This document shows, piece by piece, positions 1 to 9,136 of a stretch of 64,000 nt of DNA (position 1 is its first letter; each line of letters begins with the position of its first letter). Source of the DNA: an uncultured Methanomassiliicoccaceae archaeon (GTDB lineage Archaea > Thermoplasmatota > Thermoplasmata > Methanomassiliicoccales > Methanomethylophilaceae); NCBI GenBank assembly GCA_905187815.1, contig CAJJJM010000001.1, positions 205,857 to 269,856 of the forward strand. The letters are read 5' to 3'. The notes beneath the pieces are model-generated. The model did no database searches and was not told the DNA's origin. It saw only the letters and a list, made by a program, of their open reading frames with translations. A program made the translations under genes and the position numbers.

Positions 1-357
1 ATCCATCCACAGCATGTACCCGGCCAGGATCCCGAGGTCGAACGGGTGCTGGGAGGTGAGCCTCCTCAGCTCCTTGCCGTACTCGTTCCTCCAGGCGGTC
101 TGATCCTCCTTCCATAGCTCCGGCATGAACTTCTTCCATGACAGCGTCACGAGAGGGATCCCGTACCCGCTGACCATGTCGAAGAACATCTGCCTCTGCT
201 CCCTCTTGGGGTTGTCCTCCTCGTCGTTGTCCCAGTTGCAGAAAACGAACGAGATCTCGATGTCGAGCTCACCCTGTTCCTTCTTGTCCATGACGGCCTT
301 GAGGAGGTTGCGGGATCCGGGGCCCCTTCCGGTGGAGAACCAGCCTAGTCTGAGCAT
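1..357 (-). CDS. Phosphoribosylglycinamide formyltransferase-like protein, 3' end beyond window
   Basis: Reading leftward from an ATG at 357, an open frame runs off the left edge (119 codons visible). The N-terminus starts MLRLGWFSTGRGPGSRNLL and continues with FVFCNWDNDE, a YGIPLV segment and DLGILAGYML. This is the pattern of the PurN/formyltransferase fold (substrate loop after strand 1, GIPL strand, LAGYM near the folate site). The family transfers a formyl group from formyltetrahydrofolate, classically to GAR in purine synthesis. The catalytic Asn-His-Asp region lies outside the window, so activity cannot be judged. A TATA-like TTATTATAG around 376-384 sits about 27 nt upstream of the ATG, suggesting a leaderless transcript separate from the upstream archease gene (42 nt gap). 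It could be a family relative with another acceptor. Confidence 0.72.
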   Translation of the reverse strand, partial: MLRLGWFSTGRGPGSRNLLKAVMDKKEQGELDIEISFVFCNWDNDEEDNPKREQRQMFFDMVSGYGIPLVTLSWKKFMPELWKEDQTAWRNEYGKELRRLTSQHPFDLGILAGYMLWMD

Positions 358-398
358 GCCCCGCGGAATGCCCTCTATAATAATTAGTATTGTTGGGG

Positions 399-806
399 TC
401 AGACGTCGAACAGGACGGTCACGGACGGTGTCTCGCGGTCGATCTCCATCATGTGGTAGGTCACCGCTTTCACCTCCGACCTCACCCTGTGTCTGGAGCG
501 GTCCAGCCTTTCGCCGCGGGCGTGGCAGATCACATCCTCGCCTTCGAAGCGGACGTCGAACTCCTTCAGGATGAGGTTGTCGCAGTCCTCTATGAACAGC
601 AGCTCGGATAGGAACGAGTAGAGGCGGTCCTCGTCGTCGATGCCGCTGACCCTGATGTCCGTCTCCTCGGAGGTGCCGATGCCCGAGAGGTCCACGGTCT
701 GGTCGAAGAGGGCGTAGCCGGCGTTGGCGAAGCACTCCTCCAGGGTGTCTCCGAAGGCACGAACCATCATGTCCGCTGTGTGGTCGACGAGGACGTAGCG
801 TTCCAT
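399..806 (-). CDS. Archease
   Basis: A 135-residue protein starting MERYVLVDHTADMMVRAFG, the archease signature (HTAD motif followed by a GxTLEECF helix). It ends in an acidic stretch and EIDRETPSVTVLFDV, where the conserved acidic metal site of the family lies. Archease is a small cytoplasmic cofactor that helps the RNA ligase RtcB become guanylylated and turn over during tRNA splicing and RNA repair. No rtcB is in the window. The longer open frame to 905 adds 33 residues without family similarity, so the ATG at 806 is preferred. Confidence 0.9.
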   Translation of the reverse strand: MERYVLVDHTADMMVRAFGDTLEECFANAGYALFDQTVDLSGIGTSEETDIRVSGIDDEDRLYSFLSELLFIEDCDNLILKEFDVRFEGEDVICHARGERLDRSRHRVRSEVKAVTYHMMEIDRETPSVTVLFDV

Positions 807-967
807 GGACCGGGTTAAGGCGTTCCCGTTTATGAATGCGACCGCGGTTCCGAACTCCTTTTGCATATCATTCTGAGGCCGACAACAGACGGTCGCCAAA
901 GTCATCGGTCCAAAACACTCATAATTTTCAGTCCAAAGTACTCAATTATCAGTTTGTACAAATCATT

Positions 968-1057
968 ATGAGCGAATCCAGGGTGAGGCCTATAGACAGA
1001 GAGTCTTTCGATGCTCTTAGGGCACAAGGGCAGTTTTCATCACAACTTCCATCATAA
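968..1057 (+). CDS. Possible 29-residue ORF of unknown function
   Basis: In the gap between archease and the HD hydrolase a short frame begins at ATG 968 (MSESRVRPIDRESFDALRAQ) and ends at TAA 1057. It has no clear ribosome binding site. AT-rich sequence at about 917-960 could hold a promoter. No family is recognised; the composition is charged and protein-like but could be chance. The rest of 907-1142 holds nothing else I can support. Confidence 0.2.
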   Translation: MSESRVRPIDRESFDALRAQGQFSSQLPS

Positions 1058-1142
1058 ACGGTCCAAAAAACCAAGACGGCTATCAGTGTGTGACTGACGG
1101 GGAGGGATGGAAGGTTGAAGTCCGACGGCGACATGATGTCCC

Positions 1143-1781
1143 ATGGACGAGTCTGTATTCTCGAGCGCACACGATTTCCTGGAGTCCCTGTTCGAAGGCG
1201 ATAGCAGCGGTCACGACATCTGGCATACGATGCGCGTGCATGACATGGCCGTTTCAATATGCCGCGAGGAGGGAGGGGACATGGACGTAGTGAGGCTGGC
1301 AGCCCTTCTTCATGATGCCGACGACAGGAAGCTGTTCGGTGACAACGGCTATGCCAATGCCCGCCGTTTCATGGATTCCCAGGGGATCCCGGAGGATGTG
1401 CAGGATCGTGTGATCGGGATAATATCCCAGATATCGTTCAAAGGTACGGACTCCGTGGTCCCCGACACACTGGAGGGCAGGATCGTCCAGGACGCCGACA
1501 GGATGGACGCGATCGGCGCCATCGGGATCGCCAGGGCTTTCGCCTACGGAGGCAGCTGCGGCCGCGCCATGCACATCCCCGGCGAAGAGCCGAGGATGGG
1601 GATGGATGCGGAGCAGTATCACGCCAACAGGGGCACCACGATCAACCATTTCCACGAGAAGCTCCTCCTTCTGAAGGACTCCATGAACACCGGGGCGGCG
1701 AAGCGCATGGCAGCCGCCCGCCACGAGTACCTGGTCGGGTTCCTGGACGAGTTCATGGCGGAGTGGTGCGGATCCCGGTGA
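1143..1781 (+). CDS. HD-domain phosphohydrolase
   Basis: A 212-residue soluble protein of the HD superfamily. The first metal His is in DIWHTMRVHDMA, the HD doublet is in LAALLHDADDRK, and a later Asp is in IVQDADRMDAIGAIGIAR, matching the YedJ-like branch of metal-dependent hydrolases. The IGAIGIARAFAYGG segment is typical of that branch. Substrate is unknown; relatives act on nucleotides or other phosphoesters. It stands alone, with the next gene convergent and its stop codon touching this stop. Confidence 0.85.
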   Translation: MDESVFSSAHDFLESLFEGDSSGHDIWHTMRVHDMAVSICREEGGDMDVVRLAALLHDADDRKLFGDNGYANARRFMDSQGIPEDVQDRVIGIISQISFKGTDSVVPDTLEGRIVQDADRMDAIGAIGIARAFAYGGSCGRAMHIPGEEPRMGMDAEQYHANRGTTINHFHEKLLLLKDSMNTGAAKRMAAARHEYLVGFLDEFMAEWCGSR

Positions 1782-2438
1782 TCACTTCAGCACGAAGTGG
1801 TTTTTCTGGAACTCGATGATCCCCTCGCGCTGCATCTTGCCTAGCTCCGTCGACATGGCGCTCCTGTCGACGCCCAGGTAGTCCGCCATCTCCTGGCGGT
1901 TCATGCCTATCATGAAATCGCTGGATCCGGCGGCCCGAGCCTGATCGGAGAGGAAGGCGCAGATTTTCTCCCTGGTGGACCTCTTCGCCAGCTGGTCGAG
2001 GCGGCGGTTCATGACCATGGATGTCCCAGCGAGGTTTCTCATCAGGTTCTTCACCAGGCGGTTGTGGAACTCGCAGGACGAGTTGCACACATTCGCAGCC
2101 CTGCCGACATCTAGGAACATGACCTTGGTCGGCTCGTTGGCCACTATGCTGACGTCCAACGGGTCCGAGGTGCAGGCGTATTCCGTGCACAGCGGCATCC
2201 CGGTGCCGACGTCCCCCAGGGATGTCCTGTTGCCCCACCAGTCCTCGCGTATTATCCTCACGTTCCCGTCCAGGACCACGCCGAGACACTCGGTGCGGTC
2301 GCCACGGCGGAAGAGGAACTCGTCCTTGGCGTACCTGCGGGTGAATGCCCCCAGGCACTTCAGCATGGTCTCCATCTCCCCGTCCTCTATGCCTTCGAAC
2401 AGTCCCGTGTTCCTCAGGATCTGACCCCTGCCTCTCAT
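1782..2438 (-). CDS. Crp/Fnr-family regulator, probable HcpR-like
   Basis: A 218-residue protein with an N-terminal cyclic-nucleotide-binding-like beta-barrel (about 10-120), a long dimer helix (about 125-160) and a C-terminal winged helix-turn-helix (NRQEMADYLGVDRSAMSTEL, about 178-200). It lacks the N-terminal Cys cluster of Fnr, although several Cys are scattered through it. It is divergent from the hybrid cluster protein gene, the arrangement seen for HcpR-type nitrosative-stress regulators in anaerobes. A perfect palindrome at 2445-2460 begins 7 bases upstream of its ATG, which argues for autoregulation plus control of hcp. The sensing chemistry (haem or other) cannot be read from sequence. 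Confidence 0.88.
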   Translation of the reverse strand: MRGRGQILRNTGLFEGIEDGEMETMLKCLGAFTRRYAKDEFLFRRGDRTECLGVVLDGNVRIIREDWWGNRTSLGDVGTGMPLCTEYACTSDPLDVSIVANEPTKVMFLDVGRAANVCNSSCEFHNRLVKNLMRNLAGTSMVMNRRLDQLAKRSTREKICAFLSDQARAAGSSDFMIGMNRQEMADYLGVDRSAMSTELGKMQREGIIEFQKNHFVLK

Positions 2439-2444
2439 GATATC

Positions 2445-2460
2445 TGTTGTATAAACAACA
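2445..2460. promoter_or_regulatory. Candidate HcpR/Crp-Fnr operator
   Basis: TGTTGT-ATAA-ACAACA is a perfect inverted repeat with 6-bp arms and 4-bp spacer, the symmetry expected for a Crp/Fnr dimer. It sits between the divergent regulator and hcp genes. A TATA-like TTATATTAA at 2467-2475 faces hcp, so a bound dimer would lie just upstream of that promoter. Confidence 0.7.
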
Positions 2461-2521
2461 TTTCTGTTATATTAATTGCATTATGATTGTAAAGACGACC
2501 ACAATCTGTGGAGGTAGAATC

Positions 2522-4066
2522 GTGGAATCAGATGTACCGATGTTCTGTTATCAGTGCGAGCAGACCGCAGGCGGGAAGGCCTGCACCGGCAGGGCCGGCG
2601 TCTGCGGGAAGACGTCCGAGGTGTCCCAGCTGCAGGACCGTCTGACAGGTGCGCTCGTGGCACTTGCGACCTCGGCGGACCGCAGCACCCTCGGACAGGA
2701 GGCCGACAGGGCCGTCATGAGGGCACTGTTCTCGACGCTGACAAACGTCGATTTCGATGCGGACGACCTCAAGGAGCAGGAAACCGGGATCATCGCTATG
2801 TCCGGAGTCTCCGAGCCATATGACATGGGCGCCGTGTGGGGTGCGCAGGAGGACGTTCGCTCTCTGAAATCCCTGATCCTCTTCGGACTCCGCGGGATGG
2901 CCGCGTACGCGTATCACGCCGCGGTCCTGGGAAGGACCGACGGAACCGTCATGGACACGATCTACGACGGACTCCGGATGATCAGGTCCGATGCGGGGGC
3001 CGACGAGCTCCTCGCCATGGTGATGGAGGTGGGGAAGGCAAACCTCGTCTGTATGGAGATGCTCGATGCCGCCAACCGTTCGGAGTTCGGTGTCCCGGGC
3101 CCTGTTAAGGTCTCCACGTCTATCGAGAAGGGGCCGGCCATCATCGTCTCCGGACATGACCTGAAGGACCTGAAGGACCTGCTCGAGCAGACCGAGGGCA
3201 GAGGGATCAACGTCTACACCCACGGGGAGATGCTCCCCGCACATGCATACCCGGAGCTGTCCCGCTTCGGGAACCTGAAGGGCCATTATGGGACCGCATG
3301 GCAGAACCAGAGGTCCGAGCTCGACGGCATAGGTGTGCCCGTGCTGTTCACCACGAATTGCCTCATGCCTCCTAAGGACAGCTATGCGGCCGACGTGTTC
3401 ACCTCCGGTCCGGTCTGCTATCCTGGCACGGTCCACATCGAGAATGGGGATTTCTCGCAGCTGATCGACAGGGCCCTTGCAACCGGCGGGTTCAGGGAGG
3501 ACCATCCCGGCTCGGTGGAGTACACCACCGGTTTCGGAAGGGAGGCGATCCTCTCCAACGCGGGAGCGATCATCGAAGCCGTGAAGTCCGGCGCCATAGG
3601 TCACTTCTTCCTTGTCGGCGGATGCGACGGCGCCAAGCCGGGAAGGAGCTATTTCAGGGAGTTCGTCGAGAAGGCCCCCTCCGATTCCGTGGTCCTCACC
3701 CTGGCGTGCGGAAAGTTCAGATTCAACGACCTGGACCTGGGCGACATAGGCGGCATACCGAGGCTCCTGGACATGGGGCAGTGCAACGACGCCTATGGAG
3801 CCATAAAGGTGGCGCTGGCTCTGGCGGATGCATTCGGGTGCGGGGTCAATGACCTCCCTTTGACCATGGTCCTGTCCTGGTATGAGCAGAAGGCGGTCTG
3901 CATCCTGCTCACCCTACTGTATCTCGGTGTCAAGGGGATATACCTGGGACCCTCGCTTCCGGCGTTCGTCTCCCCTGGTGTTCTGAAGGTGCTGGTCGAC
4001 AACTACGGAATCCGTCCCATATCGACACCGGACGACGACCTCAGAGAGATCCTGACCCAGGACTGA
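2522..4066 (+). CDS. hcp: Hybrid cluster protein (hydroxylamine reductase)
   Basis: A 514-residue iron-sulfur protein. The N-terminal cluster motif is MFCYQCEQTAGGKACTGRAG followed by VCGK (C-x2-C-x8-C-x6-C). Later conserved segments for the hybrid 4Fe-2O-2S cluster include FTTNCLMPP, GPVCYPG, VGGCDGAKPGRSY and LTLACGKFRFN. Family members reduce hydroxylamine in vitro and are now mostly linked to NO detoxification. I chose the GTG at 2522 because GGAGGT at 2510-2515 lies six bases upstream; the upstream ATG at 2447 overlaps the operator and adds an unrelated tail. The length suits the shorter class found in strict anaerobes. Likely regulated by the divergent Crp/Fnr protein. Confidence 0.93.
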   Translation: MESDVPMFCYQCEQTAGGKACTGRAGVCGKTSEVSQLQDRLTGALVALATSADRSTLGQEADRAVMRALFSTLTNVDFDADDLKEQETGIIAMSGVSEPYDMGAVWGAQEDVRSLKSLILFGLRGMAAYAYHAAVLGRTDGTVMDTIYDGLRMIRSDAGADELLAMVMEVGKANLVCMEMLDAANRSEFGVPGPVKVSTSIEKGPAIIVSGHDLKDLKDLLEQTEGRGINVYTHGEMLPAHAYPELSRFGNLKGHYGTAWQNQRSELDGIGVPVLFTTNCLMPPKDSYAADVFTSGPVCYPGTVHIENGDFSQLIDRALATGGFREDHPGSVEYTTGFGREAILSNAGAIIEAVKSGAIGHFFLVGGCDGAKPGRSYFREFVEKAPSDSVVLTLACGKFRFNDLDLGDIGGIPRLLDMGQCNDAYGAIKVALALADAFGCGVNDLPLTMVLSWYEQKAVCILLTLLYLGVKGIYLGPSLPAFVSPGVLKVLVDNYGIRPISTPDDDLREILTQD

Positions 4067-4229
4067 TCGGTCCAGCCGATCCGTCAGACGGACATCCTCC
4101 AGTTGGCGGGGTCATCCCCGCCGACAACAACGGATAACGATGAATAAACAACGAATTTCGTAGATATTGGGCCTTAACACTACGATTACTTCCCTAATGC
4201 TATTATATCGAGAATTTTAGTTACGCCTC

Positions 4230-5036
4230 ATGCGCATAACAATCGTAGGGTGCGGATCCATCGGGTCCAAACTCGCCAAGGCGGCCGACGAGATGGCCGA
4301 GGTCAAGAGGATATACCTCATGGATGAGGACACCCCTCGGGCCGAGAAGCTCGCCGCCGAACTGAACAAGGCGATTCTCATCAACGATGTGGAGGAGGAG
4401 CTCTACCACACCGACCTGGTCATCGAGGCGGCCTCCCAGAGGGCCGCCACAAGCATCGTTCCCAAGGTCGTCGCCAGGGGGGTGGACATAATGATAATGT
4501 CTGTAGGCGCCCTCGTGGACGACAAGTTCAGGGAGATGGTGAAGGAGAAGGCAGCCCATTCGGAGGCCAAGATCTTCATCCCCTCCGGTGCCGTCTGCGG
4601 TACGGACGGTCTCCGTTCTTCCGCCGTCGGGGAGCTGGATGAGGTGGAGCTCATAACCACCAAGGGTCCCAAGAGCCTGGAGGGCGTCGACTGGATCATG
4701 GAGCACGGGATAGATGTGGACAAGCTGACCGAGCCCACCACCGTGTTCTCCGGCACGGCCAGGGATGCGGTCAAGCTGTTCCCTAAGAACATCAACGTGG
4801 CCGCGACGGTGTCACTCCTGGGAGTCGGCTTCGACAGGACGAAGGTCACGATCGTGGTCGATCCGGCGAGCCACAGCAACTCTCACGAACTCAGGGTCAA
4901 GGGCGAGTTCGGCCAGATGACCTGCCATACGTTCAACGTCCCCTCCCCCGACAACCCCAGGACCTCGTACCTGGCCGCGATGTCCGCCATCTCGGCCCTC
5001 AAGAGGATCGTGAGGAACGAGTGGATCGGCATCTGA
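4230..5036 (+). CDS. nadX: L-aspartate dehydrogenase
   Basis: A 268-residue NAD(P)-binding protein opening with MRITIVGCGSIGSKLA, a Rossmann GxGxxG loop. The C-terminal half carries FPKNINVAATVSLLGVGFD and DPASHSNSHEL, the latter with the catalytic His region of the family. The enzyme oxidises aspartate to iminoaspartate for quinolinate and NAD synthesis, replacing NadB in many archaea. No nadA or nadC is adjacent. A TATA-like ATTATATCG at about 4202-4210 lies about 27 nt before the ATG. The upstream gap 4067-4229 shows no other feature. Confidence 0.9.
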   Translation: MRITIVGCGSIGSKLAKAADEMAEVKRIYLMDEDTPRAEKLAAELNKAILINDVEEELYHTDLVIEAASQRAATSIVPKVVARGVDIMIMSVGALVDDKFREMVKEKAAHSEAKIFIPSGAVCGTDGLRSSAVGELDEVELITTKGPKSLEGVDWIMEHGIDVDKLTEPTTVFSGTARDAVKLFPKNINVAATVSLLGVGFDRTKVTIVVDPASHSNSHELRVKGEFGQMTCHTFNVPSPDNPRTSYLAAMSAISALKRIVRNEWIGI

Positions 5037-5168
5037 GGATGGACCAATGAAAACGCAGGGAGCATCCCCTGCTTCCTTCGCCTGGAGGAACGCGTAGGCA
5101 TCGGATCCTTCCGCATCCCCGCGTCTCCCATCGCTACCCCAATATAGTTCTGTATTATAGCGGAAGGC

Positions 5169-6260
5169 ATGCCTAAATCAAGGGCCGAGAGGCTCATTTC
5201 GAATGCCAAGGACGACATGGATGCCGTCGTCATCGTGAACGACGGCGAGCCGTTCCTCGACTCAACGTTCTGGTACCTCACGGAGCAGAAGTCCGGTACC
5301 TTCGAGGGGTCGTTCGCCATCGTGCGTCCGGACGGGAACCTGGACGTCATCGTGAGCATCCTGGAGGAGGAGGGCGCCCACGACGGCGTCGGGGATGTGC
5401 GCGTGTACCATAACCGCGAGGAGCGCGACAACTTCATCAGGGACGCTCTGAAGGGATGCAGGAAGGTCGGGTTCAATGTCAGCTCCGCGACGTATGCCGG
5501 TGTCAGATACGTCGAGAGGACGGTGGAGGGCATCGAGGTCGTCGATGCCGGGAAGGCCATATCCGCAACAGTCTCCGTCAAGGACGAGAAGGAGATCGCC
5601 GCGACCCGCGAGGCCTGCAGGGTCTCATCCATAGTGGCAGGCGAGATCCCGGGGATGCTGTCTGAGGGCGTATCGGAGAAGGAGGTCGCCGCCAGGATGG
5701 ACTCCCGCATGAGGGAGCTGGGCGGTACCGGGAACGCCTTCGACACCATCGCGGCCTTCGGGGCATACTCATCGCAGCCCCACCACATGCCATGCGACTA
5801 CAGGCTGAAGAAGGGCGACACGGCCCTGTTCGACTTCGGCACCAAGTATGACAGGTACTGTTCCGACATGACCCGCACGGTGTTCCTCGGCAGGCCCCCA
5901 GAGGTCCTGGAGAGGGCATACGAGGTCGTGCTGGAGGCCCAGAAGGCCGGAATCGCCCAGTACCGGGACGGAGCCAAGGCCTGCGACGCGGACCTGGCGG
6001 CCAGGAAGGTCATCGACGACTCGGAGTTCAAGGGCCGTTTCATCCACTCGTTCGGACACGGCATAGGCATGGATGTGCATCAGTCGATATCCGTCTCCCC
6101 CAAGTCCGAGCAGGTGCTCCGCACGGGAAACGTCGTGTCCGCGGAGCCCGGCGTGTACATTCCAGGGGTCGGCGGTATCAGGATTGAGGACACATGCCTG
6201 ATCACCGACGACGGCTGCGAGATCCTGACATCCTTCGACCATTCCTTCACGGTGGTCTGA
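5169..6260 (+). CDS. M24B peptidase, Xaa-Pro dipeptidase/aminopeptidase type
   Basis: A 363-residue metallopeptidase with an N-terminal creatinase-like domain (about 1-130) and a C-terminal pita-bread domain. All five dinuclear metal ligands are visible: D222 (LFDFGTK), D233 (CSDMTRT), H297 (FGHGIGMD), E326 (AEPGVY) and E340 (RIEDT). It should cleave X-Pro bonds in the cytoplasm. The tldD gene starts inside its stop codon (TGATG at 6258-6262), so the three proteolysis-linked genes form one transcription unit. TATA-like AATATAG lies near 5141. Confidence 0.9.
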   Translation: MPKSRAERLISNAKDDMDAVVIVNDGEPFLDSTFWYLTEQKSGTFEGSFAIVRPDGNLDVIVSILEEEGAHDGVGDVRVYHNREERDNFIRDALKGCRKVGFNVSSATYAGVRYVERTVEGIEVVDAGKAISATVSVKDEKEIAATREACRVSSIVAGEIPGMLSEGVSEKEVAARMDSRMRELGGTGNAFDTIAAFGAYSSQPHHMPCDYRLKKGDTALFDFGTKYDRYCSDMTRTVFLGRPPEVLERAYEVVLEAQKAGIAQYRDGAKACDADLAARKVIDDSEFKGRFIHSFGHGIGMDVHQSISVSPKSEQVLRTGNVVSAEPGVYIPGVGGIRIEDTCLITDDGCEILTSFDHSFTVV

Positions 6261-7666
6261 TGCAGGCCGTCATGATGAAGGCCGAGCAGGCCCAGGACAT
6301 GCTCCACAAGGCTGTCGGCAGGATGCAGGACCTCGGCGCCGAGTTCTCCGACGCGAGGTCCCAGACCGTGAGGGTCACCGGGGTGAGCTCAATGAACGGG
6401 GACATACGCCAGCTGGTGCAGAAGAGCACAGGGGGCGTGTGTCTCAGGGCATGGGTCGGCGGCAGATGGGGCTACGGAACCGCCACGACGTTCGACGGCG
6501 ATGCCGTCATGAGAGCGGCGGAGCAGGCTGTCAGGAACGCCTCTGGGGAGAGGAAGTCCGATCTCTCCCTGGAGCCGGCCACAGTGAGGGAGCACAGGCG
6601 CGCCCAGGTCCGCATCCATCCCGACTCCGTGGACCTGTCGGAGAAGATCGCCGCCGCTCAGGACCTCGACAGGGCGCAGATGACGGATGAGCGCATCGTG
6701 AACAGCGTCGGCTCCTATTCCGAGGAGGTGAAGACCAACGCCCTAGTCAACTCCGCCGGCTCCGATCTGAGCTGGGAGGAGGTACGCACGCTCTGCAGAG
6801 CCATGTCCGTCGCCGCTGACGGCCAGAGGATGGAACGCTACTACGACGGTCCGGACAGCACCCGCGGCTTCGAGGTCGTCAGGGACGCCGACCTGGAGGA
6901 GCTGGGCAGGGTCACCGCCAGGGAGGCGATCGAGACGCTGAAGGCTGACAGGGCCCCGTCGGGCAACCTCACCGTCATATCCGATCCGATGGTCTCGGGG
7001 CTGCTGGCCCATGAGGCCATGGGGCATGCCTCCGAGGGTGACGAGATCACCAAGAGGCGCTCGTTCCTCACAGGGGCGGTCGGCAGGAAGGTCGCCTCCG
7101 ACATCATCTCGATGTACGACAACGGGACGGTCCCCGGTGCTCACGGCTCGGTCCCGTTCGATGACGAGGGGACGCCCTCGTCATGCACCACCATCATCGA
7201 CCACGGCGTCTACACCGGGTACATGCACAGTCTGGAGACCGCTTCCCAGCTGGGGATGAGGCCCACCGGCAACGGCAGGGCCGAGAACTACGGCAAGAGG
7301 GTCTGGGTGAGGATGACCAACACATACTTCGGACCCGGGGAGTGGGACAAGGACGAGATCATCGCCGACACCAAGGAGGGGATCCTGTGCGACAAGATGG
7401 TGAACGGCATGGAGGATCCGGTCGGAGGATGCTTCGAGGCCAAGTGCCTGAGGGGATTCCTCATCAGGAACGGTGAGATCGTCAAGCCGTTGCAGTCCTT
7501 CACCCTCACGGGCAGGTCCCTGGACATCCTGTCCTCGGCCGACGCACTCTCGAAGGAGGTCGTCCTGGACGGAGGCATGTGCGGCAAAGGTATCGAGGAC
7601 TGGGTCAGGGTCTCGTCAGGGGGCCCGTACATGCGCGCCAGGATGATCGTGGGGGGAGGCCAGTGA
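6260..7666 (+). CDS. tldD: TldD family metalloprotease subunit
   Basis: A 468-residue TldD/PmbA family member. The catalytic zinc motif HEAMGH begins near residue 251 within LLAHEAMGHASEGDE, so this is the active subunit. In bacteria TldD-TldE heterodimers degrade unfolded peptides through a narrow channel and mature some RiPPs. The ATG at 6260 overlaps the stop of the M24 peptidase; an upstream ATG at 6194 lies inside that gene and is not preferred. Its own stop overlaps the GTG start of the partner subunit by GTGA. Confidence 0.92.
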   Translation: MQAVMMKAEQAQDMLHKAVGRMQDLGAEFSDARSQTVRVTGVSSMNGDIRQLVQKSTGGVCLRAWVGGRWGYGTATTFDGDAVMRAAEQAVRNASGERKSDLSLEPATVREHRRAQVRIHPDSVDLSEKIAAAQDLDRAQMTDERIVNSVGSYSEEVKTNALVNSAGSDLSWEEVRTLCRAMSVAADGQRMERYYDGPDSTRGFEVVRDADLEELGRVTAREAIETLKADRAPSGNLTVISDPMVSGLLAHEAMGHASEGDEITKRRSFLTGAVGRKVASDIISMYDNGTVPGAHGSVPFDDEGTPSSCTTIIDHGVYTGYMHSLETASQLGMRPTGNGRAENYGKRVWVRMTNTYFGPGEWDKDEIIADTKEGILCDKMVNGMEDPVGGCFEAKCLRGFLIRNGEIVKPLQSFTLTGRSLDILSSADALSKEVVLDGGMCGKGIEDWVRVSSGGPYMRARMIVGGGQ

Positions 7667-8988
7667 GCGACATCGGATACTATGCCGAGAAGGCCATGGA
7701 GGCCGCCCGCGAGTACGGCCAGTCCGAGGTCTACGTCTCGGAGGCCGTCATAAACACGGTCTACATCGATGATTCGAAGATCAGCAACATCGAGACGAAG
7801 CTGGACTCCGGCCTGATGATCCGCATCGCCGACGGCGGGAGGCAGGGGAAGGCATCGGTCACACTCGACAGCGACTCCTCCGTCCAGCAGTGCATGTCCA
7901 TGGCGGAGTCGGTCCTGAGGTTCTCGCCCGAGAGCACGGAGTTCAAGGGCTATGCCCAGCCGGGCAAGGCCAGGATCTCCGCCCCGGATGTGTGGGACAG
8001 GAGGGTGGAGGACGTGACCCCCGACACCCTGAGGGAGATGGCCAGGACGCTGATCGACGCATGCCCGGTCAACATCCCGAGGGCCCAGATCAGGGTGTCC
8101 ACCAATGACTGCAGGGTCATGAACGGCAACGGTGTGGACTGCGGACACAGGAGCACCCTGGTCTACGGGCACTTCACCTCCATGACATCCAAGGACCATC
8201 CGGGAGAGGGCATGGAGACCTACCACGGCACCCATCTCGACATAGACCTGCAGGCGATCGGCGAATCGCTCGCCAGACAGGCCAACGCCGCCGCATCGAG
8301 CCATGAGTTCAAGGGCTCGGAGCAGCTGACCATGATCCTTCCGCCCGGACAGCTGGGGGACATGATGAACTCGTCAGTCGTCGCCGCCGTCAACGGTGAG
8401 AACGTGAAGTACGGCAGGAGCATGTGGAAGGACGCCCTTGGACAGCAGGTGGCCTCGGAGCAGCTGACCATCGTGGACGATCCGACGGTCCCGGCACCTC
8501 TCTCGTGCGTGTTCGACGACGAAGGGACGCCCACGGAGAGGAGGGTGGTCGTGGAGAACGGCGTTCTGAGGTCGTTCCTCAGAGACTCCTTCTGCGGGGA
8601 CAGCACGGGGAACGGGATGCGCAGGTCCAGCGTCGAGGCGCAGGGGGCGTACGAGCGCACCCCTGTGATCAAGGCCCTGAACGTGACCGCGAAGCCCGGC
8701 AGGTACACCCCAGAGCAGATCATTGAGCAGACGGATCGCGGGATATTCGTGGAGAGGTTCGCGTGGCCGGAGGCCGATGAGATGACCGGACGTTTCGGTC
8801 TCAACGTCAGATGCGGCTACATCATCAGGAACGGGGAGGTCGTGGACACGATCAACAACGCGCTGCTCATGGGCAACATGCTCGAGGCCGTGAGGAATGT
8901 GGAGCTGATCGGTAACGATCCCCGTCAGATGGGCGTCGTCACCGTGCCGACGATGAGCTTCTCGGGAACGGAGCTGGTCGGGAACTGA
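7663..8988 (+). CDS. TldE/PmbA-like subunit
   Basis: A 441-residue partner of TldD. It shares the family fold but has no HExxxH motif; the matching region reads LPPGQLGDMMNSSVV. The GTG start at 7663 overlaps the TldD stop and is preceded by a GGGGGGAGG-rich ribosome binding site. The C-terminal GRFGLNVRCGYIIRNGEVV is the conserved family end. Co-translation with tldD supports an obligate heterodimer. No RiPP precursor is evident nearby, so a general peptide-degrading role is more likely. Confidence 0.9.
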   Translation: MSDIGYYAEKAMEAAREYGQSEVYVSEAVINTVYIDDSKISNIETKLDSGLMIRIADGGRQGKASVTLDSDSSVQQCMSMAESVLRFSPESTEFKGYAQPGKARISAPDVWDRRVEDVTPDTLREMARTLIDACPVNIPRAQIRVSTNDCRVMNGNGVDCGHRSTLVYGHFTSMTSKDHPGEGMETYHGTHLDIDLQAIGESLARQANAAASSHEFKGSEQLTMILPPGQLGDMMNSSVVAAVNGENVKYGRSMWKDALGQQVASEQLTIVDDPTVPAPLSCVFDDEGTPTERRVVVENGVLRSFLRDSFCGDSTGNGMRRSSVEAQGAYERTPVIKALNVTAKPGRYTPEQIIEQTDRGIFVERFAWPEADEMTGRFGLNVRCGYIIRNGEVVDTINNALLMGNMLEAVRNVELIGNDPRQMGVVTVPTMSFSGTELVGN

Positions 8989-9022
8989 TCCCCGTCGCTC
9001 CAAACCGTTTCTTCTAAAGCGG

Positions 9023-9056
9023 CCCCCTGCATCCGGAAGCACGAAGGTGCAGGGGG
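9023..9056 (+). terminator. Hairpin terminator after tldE
   Basis: Perfect 9-bp arms CCCCCTGCA (9023-9031) and TGCAGGGGG (9048-9056) with a 16-nt loop, 35 bases after the tldE stop and before the next promoter. Confidence 0.55.
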
Positions 9057-9136
9057 TCGGACACTTCTCCCGGGCAGACACGCATGCCCGTTCCCGCGTC
9101 CAGACAGTTATAATCATCAGAGTCTATTCTGTCAGT

